Part shown: positions 11,506 through 22,872 of the stretch, piece by piece
Layout of the letters: the number at the start of each line of letters is the position of its first letter
Position numbering within the stretch: the stretch's first letter is position 1
NCBI RefSeq assembly: GCF_026151205.1
Contig: NC_087072.1
Location: 12,316,169-12,380,168, forward strand
Direction: 5' to 3'
Origin: Bolinopsis microptera
Taxonomy: Eukaryota; Ctenophora; Tentaculata; Lobata; Bolinopsidae
Length of the DNA stretch: 64,000 nt
Notes under the pieces: model-generated
What the model was told of the DNA's origin: nothing
Databases searched by the model: none
Seen by the model: the letters and a program-made list of their open reading frames with translations, nothing else
Program-made: the position numbers and the translations under genes

Positions 11506-12138
11506 TCACAACCTTACAGATTGACCAATATCGTCTGAACTTATATCAGATTTCTTTTTCTTTAAACGTTTGAAAGCATTATTTTTTTGCTCTTTAGATT
11601 CAGATAACCAGGCATTAGTGCCTACAGCTTCCTCGTTTTCCAAGGGTTTTTCAGATACTTTTAAAGGTGCAGTGTGTTGAGGGTTAGGAATTGTCTCTCT
11701 AAGTCCATCAGTGGTTCCCGGAAACACATCAAAGTTAAATGCAATACCTGCGCTGTAAAGACCAGTATCAACTTCCTGCAAATGCTTGAGGGCATGCTGT
11801 CTTAATTGAACTTGCTTTTGATGATTTTTCTTCACATCACGCCAGTACTGATTCATAAACCTTGTATACTCTTTTTCTAATTCTATTCTCTCTTCCATTT
11901 CAGTGTTTGAAACATATGCTAAGGGCCTTTTATACTGTTCTAAGAAGCATCGTTCATCTGGGTAGGCAAAGTAAGGTAAAGGTGGTGTTTCTTCCATGTA
12001 CCTATTTCTGATTTCTAACATAGTCAACTTTGGTGCTTTTGGAGGAGCTTTCTTTTGTTTAGGACCATCCTTTCTTTTCTTGGGTGCAGGCATTTTGTGA
12101 AGCACCCCAGTTGTTGAAATACATCTCCGTAACAACAT
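11506..12138 (-). CDS. MRPL40: Mitochondrial ribosomal protein, probably mL40
   Basis: A single-exon frame of 210 residues. The N-terminus MLLRRCISTTGVLHK is a basic mitochondrial presequence, followed by a Lys/Pro-rich stretch. The core resembles mL40: TEMEERIELEKEYTRF, an amphipathic helix with QHALKHLQEV, then DTGLYSAGIAF and VFPG...IPNP, which parallel the SPxLyxxAI, LFPF and TPPIpNY blocks of that family. mL40 sits in the large mitoribosomal subunit. The gene ends with a Lys-rich tail and TGA at 11506. The assignment rests on pattern memory only; another mitochondrial ribosomal or matrix protein is possible. Confidence 0.62.
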   Translation of the reverse strand: MLLRRCISTTGVLHKMPAPKKRKDGPKQKKAPPKAPKLTMLEIRNRYMEETPPLPYFAYPDERCFLEQYKRPLAYVSNTEMEERIELEKEYTRFMNQYWRDVKKNHQKQVQLRQHALKHLQEVDTGLYSAGIAFNFDVFPGTTDGLRETIPNPQHTAPLKVSEKPLENEEAVGTNAWLSESKEQKNNAFKRLKKKKSDISSDDIGQSVRL

Positions 12139-12736
12139 GTCAAGAGGTTCCGGAGTTAAGTTATCATTGGACCATGTTTTAACCTTAGAGGAGAAAGAGG
12201 GATAAAAAGTGGTAGCGCTGTTAAAATATCAGTACTAGATATAAATTTAGAGCCAAAAAATTGAACTGGCTACTTCTACTACTTAAAGGGTTTTTATAAA
12301 ATTTACTAAGATTTTTTATTGAATTTCACATTGAATTTTTATATAGGTTCAATGCTATATTATGTGTATATTGTTTGAAAAACGGCCAACGAAAAAATTT
12401 GTTGTCATTGTTTTAACCTACAGATAAAATGATCAAATGTATTCAGTTGATGGTAAGGTAAAGCCTTAGAGTGGGTGTTTCGATACAGTTTGTTATTATA
12501 TATAATGGCTTGAACGTTAGAGTTGCAGTGCCAGAGTTTGCTGACAGTGACTCGAATCAGACAATACACATCTTTTTATAGTAACCAAGGTATCATAATT
12601 TAGCAAGCAAACAATGAATAAAGAAAGAGTAAATCTCACACTTGTGTAAACCACGAATTAGAATCAATGAAATTAAGAGCTAAATAAAAACTAAACAAAA
12701 AATGTACACACAATATCACAATGACCCTGTATCAAA
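12139..12736. other. Intergenic, mL40 promoter side
   Basis: AT-rich. No exon, repeat or RNA gene was recognised in these 600 bases. Confidence 0.4.
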
Positions 12737-12893
12737 TTAAACCTTCAAAAACTCAATATATTCCCCATCTAAAATATTGGCAGAACATTCGAAAATAACC
12801 CTGCCTTGTAGCTCCAAGTTCAAATCTAGACTCTCTATATCAACAAATTTCTTTCTTGCTCCTCTGTCTCCCCGGAGAGGAATCACTGTTGTT
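12737..12893 (-). CDS. Candidate terminal exon of an unrecognised gene
   Basis: The minus strand has a usable acceptor (ATCCTTAG) at 12894, then 51 codons of well-mixed, non-repetitive protein (TTVIPLRGDRGARKKF, VDIESLDLNLELQG, GEYIEFLKV) and a TAA at 12737-12739. The composition differs from the random AT-rich frames around it. Upstream exons would lie at higher coordinates, where only LINE debris is seen nearby, so the gene may be interrupted or widely spaced. No family was recognised. Confidence 0.35.
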
Positions 12894-13445
12894 CTAAGGA
12901 TTTCGAAACTCAAATATCATTTACACAGCGATTGACATTTTGAGATGATTATTATTAAATCTAAAATAGCTAATAATTTAATAAATTATTAACAGGCCCC
13001 TTAACGTGGGCAATAATATACGCTTTATAAATTATATAAACAAATTGCAGTCTATTTTTCCAATGTTGTTAAGTGTCTCTTTAGATCTGTTTTGGTGTTT
13101 TGTGGGAGTTCCCACATTTGTTGGTTGAGAATGCTCAACATAACATACATGATGCTTGACTGCTTTATTGACCCGGACAGGCACCGGGGGCAGACATCCC
13201 AACACCAGTGCGTTGGGACATAGTGTTGGTCTGCTTCAGGACGTGTTAGATCCTAGAGAAGCCGCCATCCCCTCTACTGCTTTAGCTCAGCGGCAGCATG
13301 AGCCCTGGTTTCCTGCCACATTGGTACCTCTGAAAGTACAGAAAAGTGGTGGATTTCGGGGTCCAGGATCCTCCCTCTTTAATCTTTACGGTGGTGTTAT
13401 TTCTCTGAGATGTTTGCAGAGTCTTTATTTTATGATCTTTCTAGT

Positions 13446-13973
13446 TTAGTTGGATAAATCCTGGAGAGCATCATTTTGACCCCAAAGAAATTCGACTCTT
13501 CTAATGAATGCTTTTTGTGTGCTGCTTTTTGTTAACACTTCATCTAGATAGGAATGTGAGTCAGCCCCACCCAGCTCTTCTTTTAGCTGCAGGTAACTGG
13601 TGTCTTGCACCTCCAGACACAATAGGAGCTGGTGTACAGGAGAATCATCGAAGCTGTTGCAGAAACGACAGGCCTCACCACTGTCACCACCCATGATCTT
13701 TTGGATATTCGCAAAGAGTGGTGAGCTGCCGTGAATGTAGTCCATTATTCGGCTGTCCAGATTTTTACTCGTGTTGTGCCCGAATAAGAAGTTGTTTTTG
13801 TCTAGGAGCAGCCCACTGTTTTTGATCTTTGTGATCACACCAAGTATCTTGGTCTCCTTGTTGTTACTGACAGTTCTGCATTGCAGATTTGTTTCGATGC
13901 TGTCAATCCAGATCTTATTTTTGTAGCTCATTATGTCTGCCTGAGTGTAATGAGATGAAACCAGCATTAGCAC
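13446..13973 (-). mobile_element. Non-LTR retrotransposon remnant, C-terminal CCHC-type end
   Basis: A 175-residue frame ends with CRFCNSFDDSPVHQLLLC, the Cys-Cys-His-Cys spacing seen after the reverse transcriptase in many LINEs. The upstream catalytic part is missing, so this is a 5'-truncated copy. The following 300 bases on the minus strand (13150-13445) are GC-richer than their surroundings and probably belong to its 3' UTR. Confidence 0.6.
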
Positions 13974-16735
13974 TAACTCTCAAAAATTTAAGGGGCATTC
14001 TAAAAAGTTGTGGAGGCCTTACTACACAGTCGACAAAAGCCAGACATCAGTGTCCAAACATGATACAATATAAATGCACTGGCCTGGGTTGTAAAAATAA
14101 CGTCGATCTTGAAAAAAGTTGAGGTTTACAATTAATTGCATTTCCGGTCAAATTCCTTGTGGGCGACAACAAAAAAGATTTAGCTAGGTAACAGCAAACT
14201 GACATTATTAAGATAGCATTATCACAACTATAATTAAATACATCTATATCTAGAGATTGAGTTGATCAAATCAAAATGGTGATAACGAGCAATTAGCGTG
14301 GTCATTTTGGCGGACAGACAGAAAATTAATAAAATAGCGTAATTCAAAATTGGCTATTTTCATTTACAATATAGCAAATAAATGAGCAACAAAGTTAAAA
14401 ATCAAACTAAAATGCTAAACAAAATAATTGTAATAAATATAATTATCCTTTATTGATTGAAAATGTAGTGAATACTCAAAACTTTGATCACATCATCATA
14501 TTAAAAATGCACACTTTTACAAACAACAAGTCGGAGCTAGATTGGAAATTATATAATGTGTAATAATAATTAGTAGATGGTGCGCAATCGACAGTGAGCC
14601 GCGCATGCCGACTGTAGGATGGCTTTTTAGCGCTAATTTCGGCTAGCACAAAATTCTTGAAACAAATGCGTATTGAGTAACCTTCCCATGATCCAATTTT
14701 AACAAAAATTGGTTAGCTTACTCATAGACTTACAAGAAAAGTGTCTGAAAAATTTGAAGCATATCCAACCATCAAACATTATGTTACAGATAAAAGCAGC
14801 GTATTTTGCCCTATTTTGCCCCATTTTCATTACTATATCAACTCCGATATGCACCAAATTTTTCGGACAGTTGTGAAAGCCAGCTGTTGGAAGGTCTTCA
14901 CAAATTTACAGAATGATCTCATTAAAGGAACCGAAGATATGACAGAATATATATACAACAAAAAATCAACGAATTTTGTCAAATTACGCTACTTTTACAC
15001 CTACTTTTGCTCCAAAAGCCTCGCACCATCAAATATGGCACCTAGGCGAAACTCACTGATCAGTCTAAAAAAGGTATGACAAATTTGGTACTGTGAAGAT
15101 TCTCACAGTCTTTAGAAAACAATGGTACACAAATTTTGAAAATCCGAGCAAGTTTATTTTTATTGTGCACCCCTTAGAATTTGCTTAAACAGTCACTTCT
15201 AAGAGCTCAAAACAGGTATGGAACTGATTGGTGTGACAAAAATTTCACTGAATTCTGAGTGAGAAGTGATACTTGCCTGTTATTCCCACTTACTGACTGA
15301 TAATCTTATCTATGGATACCATGCTTGAAATTAGGTAAACAACATAGCACTTCCTAACCAGTCACGTTGAACGCGATCGCCGAATGATAAAACAATATGG
15401 GAGCGCGCACAGCATTGCGCGCTGATACTCTAAATACTGTGCGCGTTTCGTCCGGAACCTGGGGGAGTTCCCGCTCTAATATATCTGACGACAGTGATTA
15501 CTCATTATGAGAACTAACCCCGACCACTTTCCCGGTCGAACCGTACCCAAATCAAACTAATTTATGAACCACGTGTATAGCCAACGTCCTTGCGGTGCTG
15601 AGCCGATGTAAAAATCTTCTGTCTCTTGTTAATATTTTAGTTGTACTGTGCATAAAAGTGTGTAGTGACAAGTGTGTAGTGGTAATGTATATTATTTATT
15701 ATGACGACGCGATATTTATAATGCAGAATTAAAAGCTGCTTTCGATATGACTGGTGGTGGGCTGTCTCCGGCGGGACATAGATCTATATAGGGGGTACCC
15801 GGGGTACGAGTTAACGAACAGTGTTCGTGTCCTTCCACAACCCCCTGTTATCTGTGTTTCTGTCGGGGTAGCCTAATTCATCCGTTAGAATCGCAGAGTT
15901 AGCGGAGCTCATGATATCTCGCGACGTTTGCCGCATGAACGGTGCAAGACTTGCGCCGTTTGTTTCAGCATCCAGTTGCGAGTGCTTGCCCATCGAAAAC
16001 ATGATTAGTGATTGTGGATTTTATTGATATTACTGATTATCCATCATATTCAGTATTAATGTTATCCATTATTTATTTATTGACATCCTTCAGTCTCCAA
16101 AACGAGGTGTGAAGGTAAATTAACTTTGAGCCTTGTTTTGGCGACTGCTTAATCGATGGGCAAGTAGGTATTTGTTTTTTAGCAGTGTTGAACATTGAAA
16201 CAATTATAAAATGTTTATTTTTATCTTATATAACCAATAACGTACAATATGAATGACATATGCTATAGTGACGTAACATATATAGTGCAAAGAATTAGTA
16301 ACTTGCGAGATGTGATTTGGTGATAATCGACGTTAGCATTTTGCAGTTTACAGTTGCACAATGTTGGCGTCGATTGTTACCAACATTTATCTGAATTTAA
16401 TACAAGTACATGTCACATATAAATTGGGTAGCTGAATGAAACTCGTGCCTCAAAATTTCCCGTTATTAGCATTGCAGTGTCCACGCCCTATACTGCGTTA
16501 ACGACCGAAATTTTCCCAATATGCTATTATTATTTTGCTTCTAAAATTCTCTGATAATTAATAATATATCGTGACATGTAATTGTAAGAGAACAAACCTC
16601 GCGCGCGCGGCGCTTACATCTGCACCTGAGAATCTCTCAGCAATGTGTGGCTGTCTGCGCAGCGGGCTGTGTATTGTGTCTGTAGCTGAATTTAAATTTA
16701 GATTTATTTGTAAATGTATAATAATATTAAATATG
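13974..16735. other. Long gene-poor stretch
   Basis: AT-rich. Open frames at 14741-15079 and elsewhere have no recognisable domain. Short GCGC-containing palindromic words cluster at 15392-15446. The only frame I would keep is the small one at 15811-16002. Confidence 0.35.
15811..16002 (-). CDS. Small open frame, possibly a first exon
   Basis: Sixty-three codons, or 60 from the second Met (MGKHSQLDAETNGASL...). The peptide is hydrophilic and non-repetitive, and GC content is raised over this interval. No domain or signal peptide was seen. It may be a short protein, a first exon or chance. Confidence 0.2.
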   Translation of the reverse strand: MFSMGKHSQLDAETNGASLAPFMRQTSRDIMSSANSAILTDELGYPDRNTDNRGLWKDTNTVR

Positions 16736-16739
16736 TATT

Positions 16740-18700
16740 GATTGGGGTCCCCCTTCTTTCACACCATGGATTGTTACATTCGGTGCGGGCTATGAGGAAA
16801 CCAAGGAAAAGGCTAAAGAGGCCAGTAACATCATCTCAAATAGCCGTACATGGAGCAGTGAGAACCCTGAGAGGATCCCTAAACTCCAAGTGGTGACCAG
16901 GCGAGCCCCTAACTTAAAGGACACTTTATTCAAGAGAAAGAAGCTTGCCTTAGGTTCAGATTAGATTAGATTAGATTAGATTAAGAATAATGACATAAAC
17001 ATCATCACTAGTTTTAAACATTCTTTCTGATTTCCTCATTATCAGAACTGTGAACATTTCACAGCCTTCGTCATTAAAAAACAAACAAATTCTATAACTA
17101 ACATAATTGTCATAATTTATTTACATATAAAAAAGTTTAAAAAGTTAAAAACCGTTAATTTAAAAAATAAATAAATAAAAACAAATTCATGAGATATTTA
17201 TTCCCTTTCTCTTGGCAACACACGGATTTTTATATAAATATTGGACTTGTTGCTTCTTCTTTTCGATATAATTTACACCCTCTATTTTTGCTAAAACTAT
17301 ATTTGACACTTCCCAAAAGTTGCCTGTGTCTACTAAATTATTAGTCTTTTTAAATTCTTCTAGATTAATTTTAAAATCAATAACAGACACTGAATTTCTA
17401 ACAAAAGATGGCAATTTATTCCAAAAGCTGATAACACGCTCTGATAAAAAATTATTAGACAAGGTTTTAATATTTCTATCAATATTGTTAGATTTAGTGC
17501 TAACAATTTTATCTCCCGATCTACTTAAATTGAAAATATCTTTTCCATACTCAACCAATCCATTTACAATTTTGTAGGCTTCAATCAAATCTCCTCTAAC
17601 CCGTCTCTCTGCGAGTGTTGTAATCTGTAAGGCATCCAACCTTTCACTGTAAGGAAGTGTTCCAATATCATCAATAAGGCGTGTGAACCTTCTCTGGACA
17701 TTTTCCAGTTCAATGATAGTAGCCCAATTCCCATGGCAGGCAGGTGGAGACCACAACTGAGCACAATACTCCAAGTGGGGTCTTATTATAGTTTTATAAA
17801 CATTTCTCATAACATTAATTTCTCTTATAATGAGATTCCTTGTAACCCATGCAATCATACTGTTTGCTTTACTAATACAACTTTTAATATGTTTCGACCA
17901 TTTCAAATCTGAAGAAGTTAAAACTCCAAGATCTTTCTCTGCTTCAATACATTCAAGTGTAACACCACTAAATACATATTCTTGAAGGGGATTTTCATTA
18001 AATGGAACATGCATTATTTTGCATTTGCTAGGATTAAACTTTAACAGCCACACATTTTGCCAGTTTTGCAAGCTTTCTAACATATTGAAAGTGCTTTCAG
18101 TGCCATTGGCATCCATAATAACTTTAAGATCATCTGCAAACAGTTTTGATATACCATTAATACAATCAGGCAAGTCATTGGGTCAGAGTCAAGAACAACT
18201 GACCCATGCACCAAACCTGGCGAGAAGAAGAAAGGCAGACCCTGCCAAACTTGTCACCTTGTCAGTGGCAATTCCATGGTCTCCAATAATGGACACTCAG
18301 TCAGAACTCAAGGTGGTAACTGTAAGACACGCAACATTGTGTACGGCGCGACATGCAAACTTTGTACTGTTAATAACGTATACGTGGGAAAAACAGTCAC
18401 CAGCCTCAGCCAACGTGTGAATGGTCATCGCAGTAAATATTATGAGATTTTAGAGGCGAGTAGTAAGGGGAATGTTGAGAGCCATAGAGTTTTTGATGAC
18501 GAGAATGTTTTAGGGGCACATCTTTTTTCAGTTCATAATTTGAGGGAGAGATCTGTTTTCAATGAAAGTTTCCATTTTGATATTTTGTGTTCTACATCCC
18601 CAGATAATATTAGAAAGTCAGAACAGTTTTATATTAACAAATTGAAGACACTTTATCCGTTTGGCCTGAACAATGTGAATTCCGTTTCTGGAAGCTAATT
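16740..18700 (+). mobile_element. Penelope-like element, 3' part with GIY-YIG endonuclease, split by a LINE
   Basis: The plus-strand frame from about 16743 reads WIVTFGAGYEETKEK, then IPKLQVVTRRAPNLKDTL and KRKKLALG, the region after the reverse transcriptase in Penelope-like elements. It is cut at 16960 and resumes at 18183 with DPCTKPGEKKKGRPCQTCH, a cysteine cluster. The GIY-YIG domain follows: NIVYGATCKLC, VYVGKTVTSLSQRVNGHRS and SEQFYINKLKTLYPFGLN, with a stop at 18696-18698. GIY-YIG nicks the target during insertion. The reverse transcriptase proper is missing upstream, so the copy is 5'-truncated and dead. Confidence 0.88.
16953..18187 (-). mobile_element. CR1/Jockey-like LINE, 5'-truncated, inserted into the Penelope-like element
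   Basis: The minus-strand frame from about 18179 to 17187 begins inside the reverse transcriptase with the FADDL box, then WLLKFNPSKCKIM, EKDLGVLTSSDLKWSKHI, RPHLEYCAQLW, LENVQRRFTRL and RRVRGDLIEAYKI, the usual CR1/Jockey C-terminal blocks. The 3' UTR spans 17186-16983 and ends in a (TAATC)n tail, seen as GATTA repeats at 16959-16982. GGTTCAGA (16953) and GGGTCAGA (18180) flank the insert and look like the target duplication. The frame is intact over 328 codons, so the insertion is fairly recent. Confidence 0.87.
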
Positions 18701-19160
18701 TTTCATGGTGTCCCGAATTTTATTTTTAAATCGTCCATTTTTTGTTTATATATGCAGTCTATCAATTTTTGAATTGCGTCTTTTTGATTTAATGAACTAC
18801 TGCAGACTCCACATTATTATAGTATATGCGATTAATTTTGTTCCGATTTTAAACTATTCCATTTTTACGAGATGCTAAATTAATTTTTTGAGACTTTACT
18901 ACATTTTTGATGAGAAATTTTGACATTTTCAAACTAACCATTGATATTCTCAGATTATGTGACTGATTAAATGCTGAAGATAAAAGAAATATATTCATTT
19001 TGCTAAGATTATGTTTGCGTTTCATTGCTCAACAGCTGTTCGAAGGATCAAATATAAGATATTGATTGTTTTGTGGTAAATAAAAATTTTGTTTTATTAA
19101 AAAAATTTTGTTTTACTTATTACATAATTGTTTTTATTATTATATAATTAGTAATAAATT
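18701..19160. other. 3' flank of Penelope-like element
   Basis: AT-rich. It probably contains the element's 3' UTR. No exon was seen. Confidence 0.4.
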
Positions 19161-19539
19161 ATTGCTCTAACCAGAGCCCTCGCGCCCGCTCGACGAAGGC
19201 CCATATTTCGGTAAAATAGGTTTACAGCCCATTGTAGCGAAATGCGCTACTGGGCCTCGCCGAGCTGCGATGAAGTGACATCGTCAATTAAATAGCCCAC
19301 TAAGGCGCGCAACGCTCACCTAACCATGTGCTTTCACGCCGCTGCTTACCTGAGGACCCCAGGCTATTATGTTCATTAACATATATATATATATGTTATT
19401 ACAAATAAAGATTTGGCGGAATGACAGGCTGAGCGCGGCCCAGTAAGCCGCTGCGGGCACGCTTGTTTCACAAGTCAAGTTTTACCGCCGTTAGGCGGGC
19501 ACGTGCTGATGCAAGCGCAAGGGCTCTGGATAGAGCAAT
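19161..19539. mobile_element. Non-autonomous DNA transposon (MITE) with 20-bp TIRs
   Basis: The left end ATTGCTCTAACCAGAGCCCT (19161-19180) and the reverse complement of 19520-19539 differ at one base. The 379-bp interior is GC-rich, with no transposase. No clear target duplication flanks it. A stretch at 19352-19432 resembles 20064-20150 (GGACC.CAGGCTAT, GTTCAT, GGCGGAATG.CAG), so part of it is repeated 0.6 kb away. Confidence 0.75.
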
Positions 19540-22500
19540 GCGCAACGAGTAGCTTCGATTTCAAACAAATATTGTAGGTTTATAACCTACCAAGACGCGC
19601 GCCGAGTCGGACTCGTCGATAATAATTGGAACAAATATTTTACAAGTATCACCCGTTAAAACAAATAGTGTGCTGGTATAATTTGTTAAATGCAAAATAC
19701 TGCCGGGATTCCATTGCCTAGGACCCGCACGAGTGCACGGCTCCCACTGTATTGTAGAAACGCTAAACGTTACATATTTAATTGGAATTGGCGTGCCAGG
19801 TAATTAAATAATTGTTGTTTCTCAGTTCGACACAACTGCGTGCTTGTATCTGCATCTCACTTCTGCAACACTGAAAACTTATAATATATAAACAAGCTAT
19901 ATAATGGATCGGTTTATTTATGCTAAGGGCACAACCTGTCATTTTGTCAACACCTTGTATCATGTATATATCACCGCTTTTCACTTTATCCATCCACATG
20001 CCGCCTAAAGGTGATAGCAACGGGTTAAATTGAATTAATTGCATGATAATAGGCTTAATTGGGGACCACAGGCTATAATCAATAATGTTCATAAAAATAA
20101 AAATCCACCGAACAAAGATTCGGCGGAATGGCAGTGGACAGATTGTTAGCGCCGCCTAGTAATAATGAGTTTACAGCTTTTTATGACATTCCATTGGTTT
20201 TATTTCGGTTTGTTAACTTGTTTGGTTTTTTGTCCTATTGCCTTTTTATTTATATATTTCTTTTTATTTTCTTTTATAAGCTAGTACTATATAAGTAAAG
20301 TAAAGTATAAAAGTAAAATAAAGTAAAATTTATTACATCACATCATTATAACACATATCTACAAAATATCATGGCACTATGTAAAAAAATTTAGTAAATA
20401 TTTCGCCACCAACATTAATTATTTATCAAATACAATATTGAAAAAAAATGTATCAAAACATTATCCTATTTTAAAAACCTAATCAAACTTTATAAATCGC
20501 TTCTTTGCCGCATAAGAATGAAACTTAAGATAATCGTTATGTTTCTCTTAATTACTGACAAGTAACTGGCTCCCTCAATACTTACTAAAACTTCATTAGA
20601 AACATTAAAAAAAAGCAATCATTTGTAATATTTTTAGAAATCATATATTTCTTAAATCCTTCTAATTTGATCATAAGTGATAAGTAATAGAGTAAAAGGG
20701 TATATTTGGTAATATAGTGTCTTATATATCTGGTAATACGAGCATATATGAAAAATGTACAGCGAGCATAATTAATATTTGCATAGTGCATTGCTAGCAG
20801 CTGAAACTTAATATAAAGACAATATAACAGAAAAATCAAATATAACTGGCATATCGTTTTAGTACAAATAATATTTTTGAATATACTACAAGCCTTACCA
20901 GTTGTCACCCCAAGCAGTCAACCAGAGCTCAAAAAAGCTTTCACCATTCACGGCGCCTGGGTCCTTTTACTAACTGTGCTAATGAGAGTGACGGTGTGGT
21001 CACGCTACTTATGTACCAGCCAGCTGCTAGCATACGCATTTCTTCCTCTGATCTAAGGTCAATTTAGAATAGCATGCTACTCGAAATTTAAATTGGATAT
21101 TGTTTACTCGGATTTATTGATTGATTGCTTAATAAATTGATGATAAATATTTAAATTGTCTTTTCTTTAAAAAACATTATTTTTTCTCAACTTCGTTTAG
21201 TTCATGCATATTATTGTGAACTTTTCTAAGTACAATACTTAAATGTCATGTCTAATGTTACTCCTTTTTTGTTGTTAATACAAATCACCATGAACCATAA
21301 TCATTACCTGGACAAGTTAAGGTTATGACAGACTGGAAGCCAGTAGCAAAAAAATTATAATTATAGCTTAAATTTTTAGGAATTTTATCTTCTATTTTAA
21401 GATCTATCATAGTATTTGTTATTTAAATGCCCATTGTAGCCTATGATAATTAGACTTCCATCATCATCATCATCATCATCATCATGCTCTAACTTTGAGA
21501 AGAAGTCCAAGGGGGAACCCTTTACTTAGTATTGGCACCACTGTCATTTAATTTGAATAAGATTACTCTATATAGATCTTAAAGCTGTTCATGTAAATTT
21601 TGTGAACTTCATATTTCTGAATCATTGATACTATCACCTTTTCCTATTTCAATTGTATTGCGTCCCCAATGTTTGCATAGGGAATGTTTCATTAATACTT
21701 TTGTATCTCAGGCTTATGCTATACTTTCGGATGTTTTATAGCCATGTGCCTAAGTACTTCGATCTATTCTACCTTTGTATTACCTAACAACTTGTGTAAT
21801 TCCTTACCCCTGATTCACCTTTATTAAATAGAATCTGTGGTGTTTGGCAGGTTGTCTCGTTGTATTTTATTCAAGGAATGAAGTTGAAAGCTACTGATAA
21901 TAGAGGCTTGCTTCTCCCCTCAGATGTTTGCTGTGAACATCTCACAGCCAAGAGATCTAAAGCAGGCACCTTCTGATATAAGTTTTTAGATGTCCCATAA
22001 CATCAGAGCATTGTCCTCTTCTCTTATTAGTAAGTAGCAGTTTTATTAGGAGCTCACAATGGAGGCTTATCGGTAGCTTTCAAACTGTTTGTTGTGCGAA
22101 CAAAATCTGCTCCATCAATTAAAATAATCTGTTGTTCTCTGTGCTTTATCAATTGGTCAGCGCGACCGTGATTTACCCTAACATTTTAATGCATCAGACG
22201 TTGAAATAAAGATCTATATTCATTAACTAATAACTTATCAACAAGGCTTAAATAGCGTATTTTATCAACAGTTCATAGAACTGATTTATATGTCCTTCAC
22301 AGCTTCAGAAGCATCTACAAATAATTTAATAATATCATTATGTAAATTTGATTCTAATATATGAACAATCTAAATCCCAATTTACCGTGGACCCCGATTA
22401 ACTTCAGGTTTTTCCTTCAGTATACTTTATCTAAATAGTCATATATATCTTCAATAAATGTAATTGATTTTTATTGTTGTAATAAGTTTAAGACATTGAG

Positions 22501-22864
22501 ATATTTAATTCTAAATAAACAGTCTAGCCTTAAATTTAACCTTCCAATTACCATAATGCCCAATTTAGTTGAGTATTGCTTTCAAATCAGTTGATTTAAA
22601 TAGGCACTTGTTCTAGAGAACAGTAATTGCTAACAATTTGTCTTTCTATAAATAAACTGTGATGCTTATAAAATGCTTATAAAATGATAATTACGGTCTC
22701 AGCAGTATCAATTGTAAAACAACGCTGTTTGAACCTGGAGCAAGATCCTGGACAGGGCCAGAAATGTTTTTTGTTACTTTAGCATGGATACTGGATGGGT
22801 AAACTGGACTGATGTTATCACAAGATTTGTGTACAGTTTATAAATGCTCTTTTAATTTCAATAG
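19540..22864. other. Gene-poor stretch upstream of the STAR gene
   Basis: Mostly AT-rich. It contains a second copy of part of the MITE (about 20064-20150), an (ATC)n microsatellite at 21461-21485, and the acceptor CAATAG that opens the first coding exon of the STAR gene at 22865. At least one upstream non-coding exon must lie in or before this stretch. None could be placed. Confidence 0.45.
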
Positions 22865-22872
22865 TTAGAGCA

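Noticed and set aside
14741-15079. 112-codon plus-strand frame
   Set aside because: No recognisable domain, no splice or promoter evidence, and AT-rich composition like its surroundings.
22700-22760. Possible tRNA B box (GTTTGAACCTGG)
   Set aside because: No A box, anticodon stem or acceptor stem could be folded around it.
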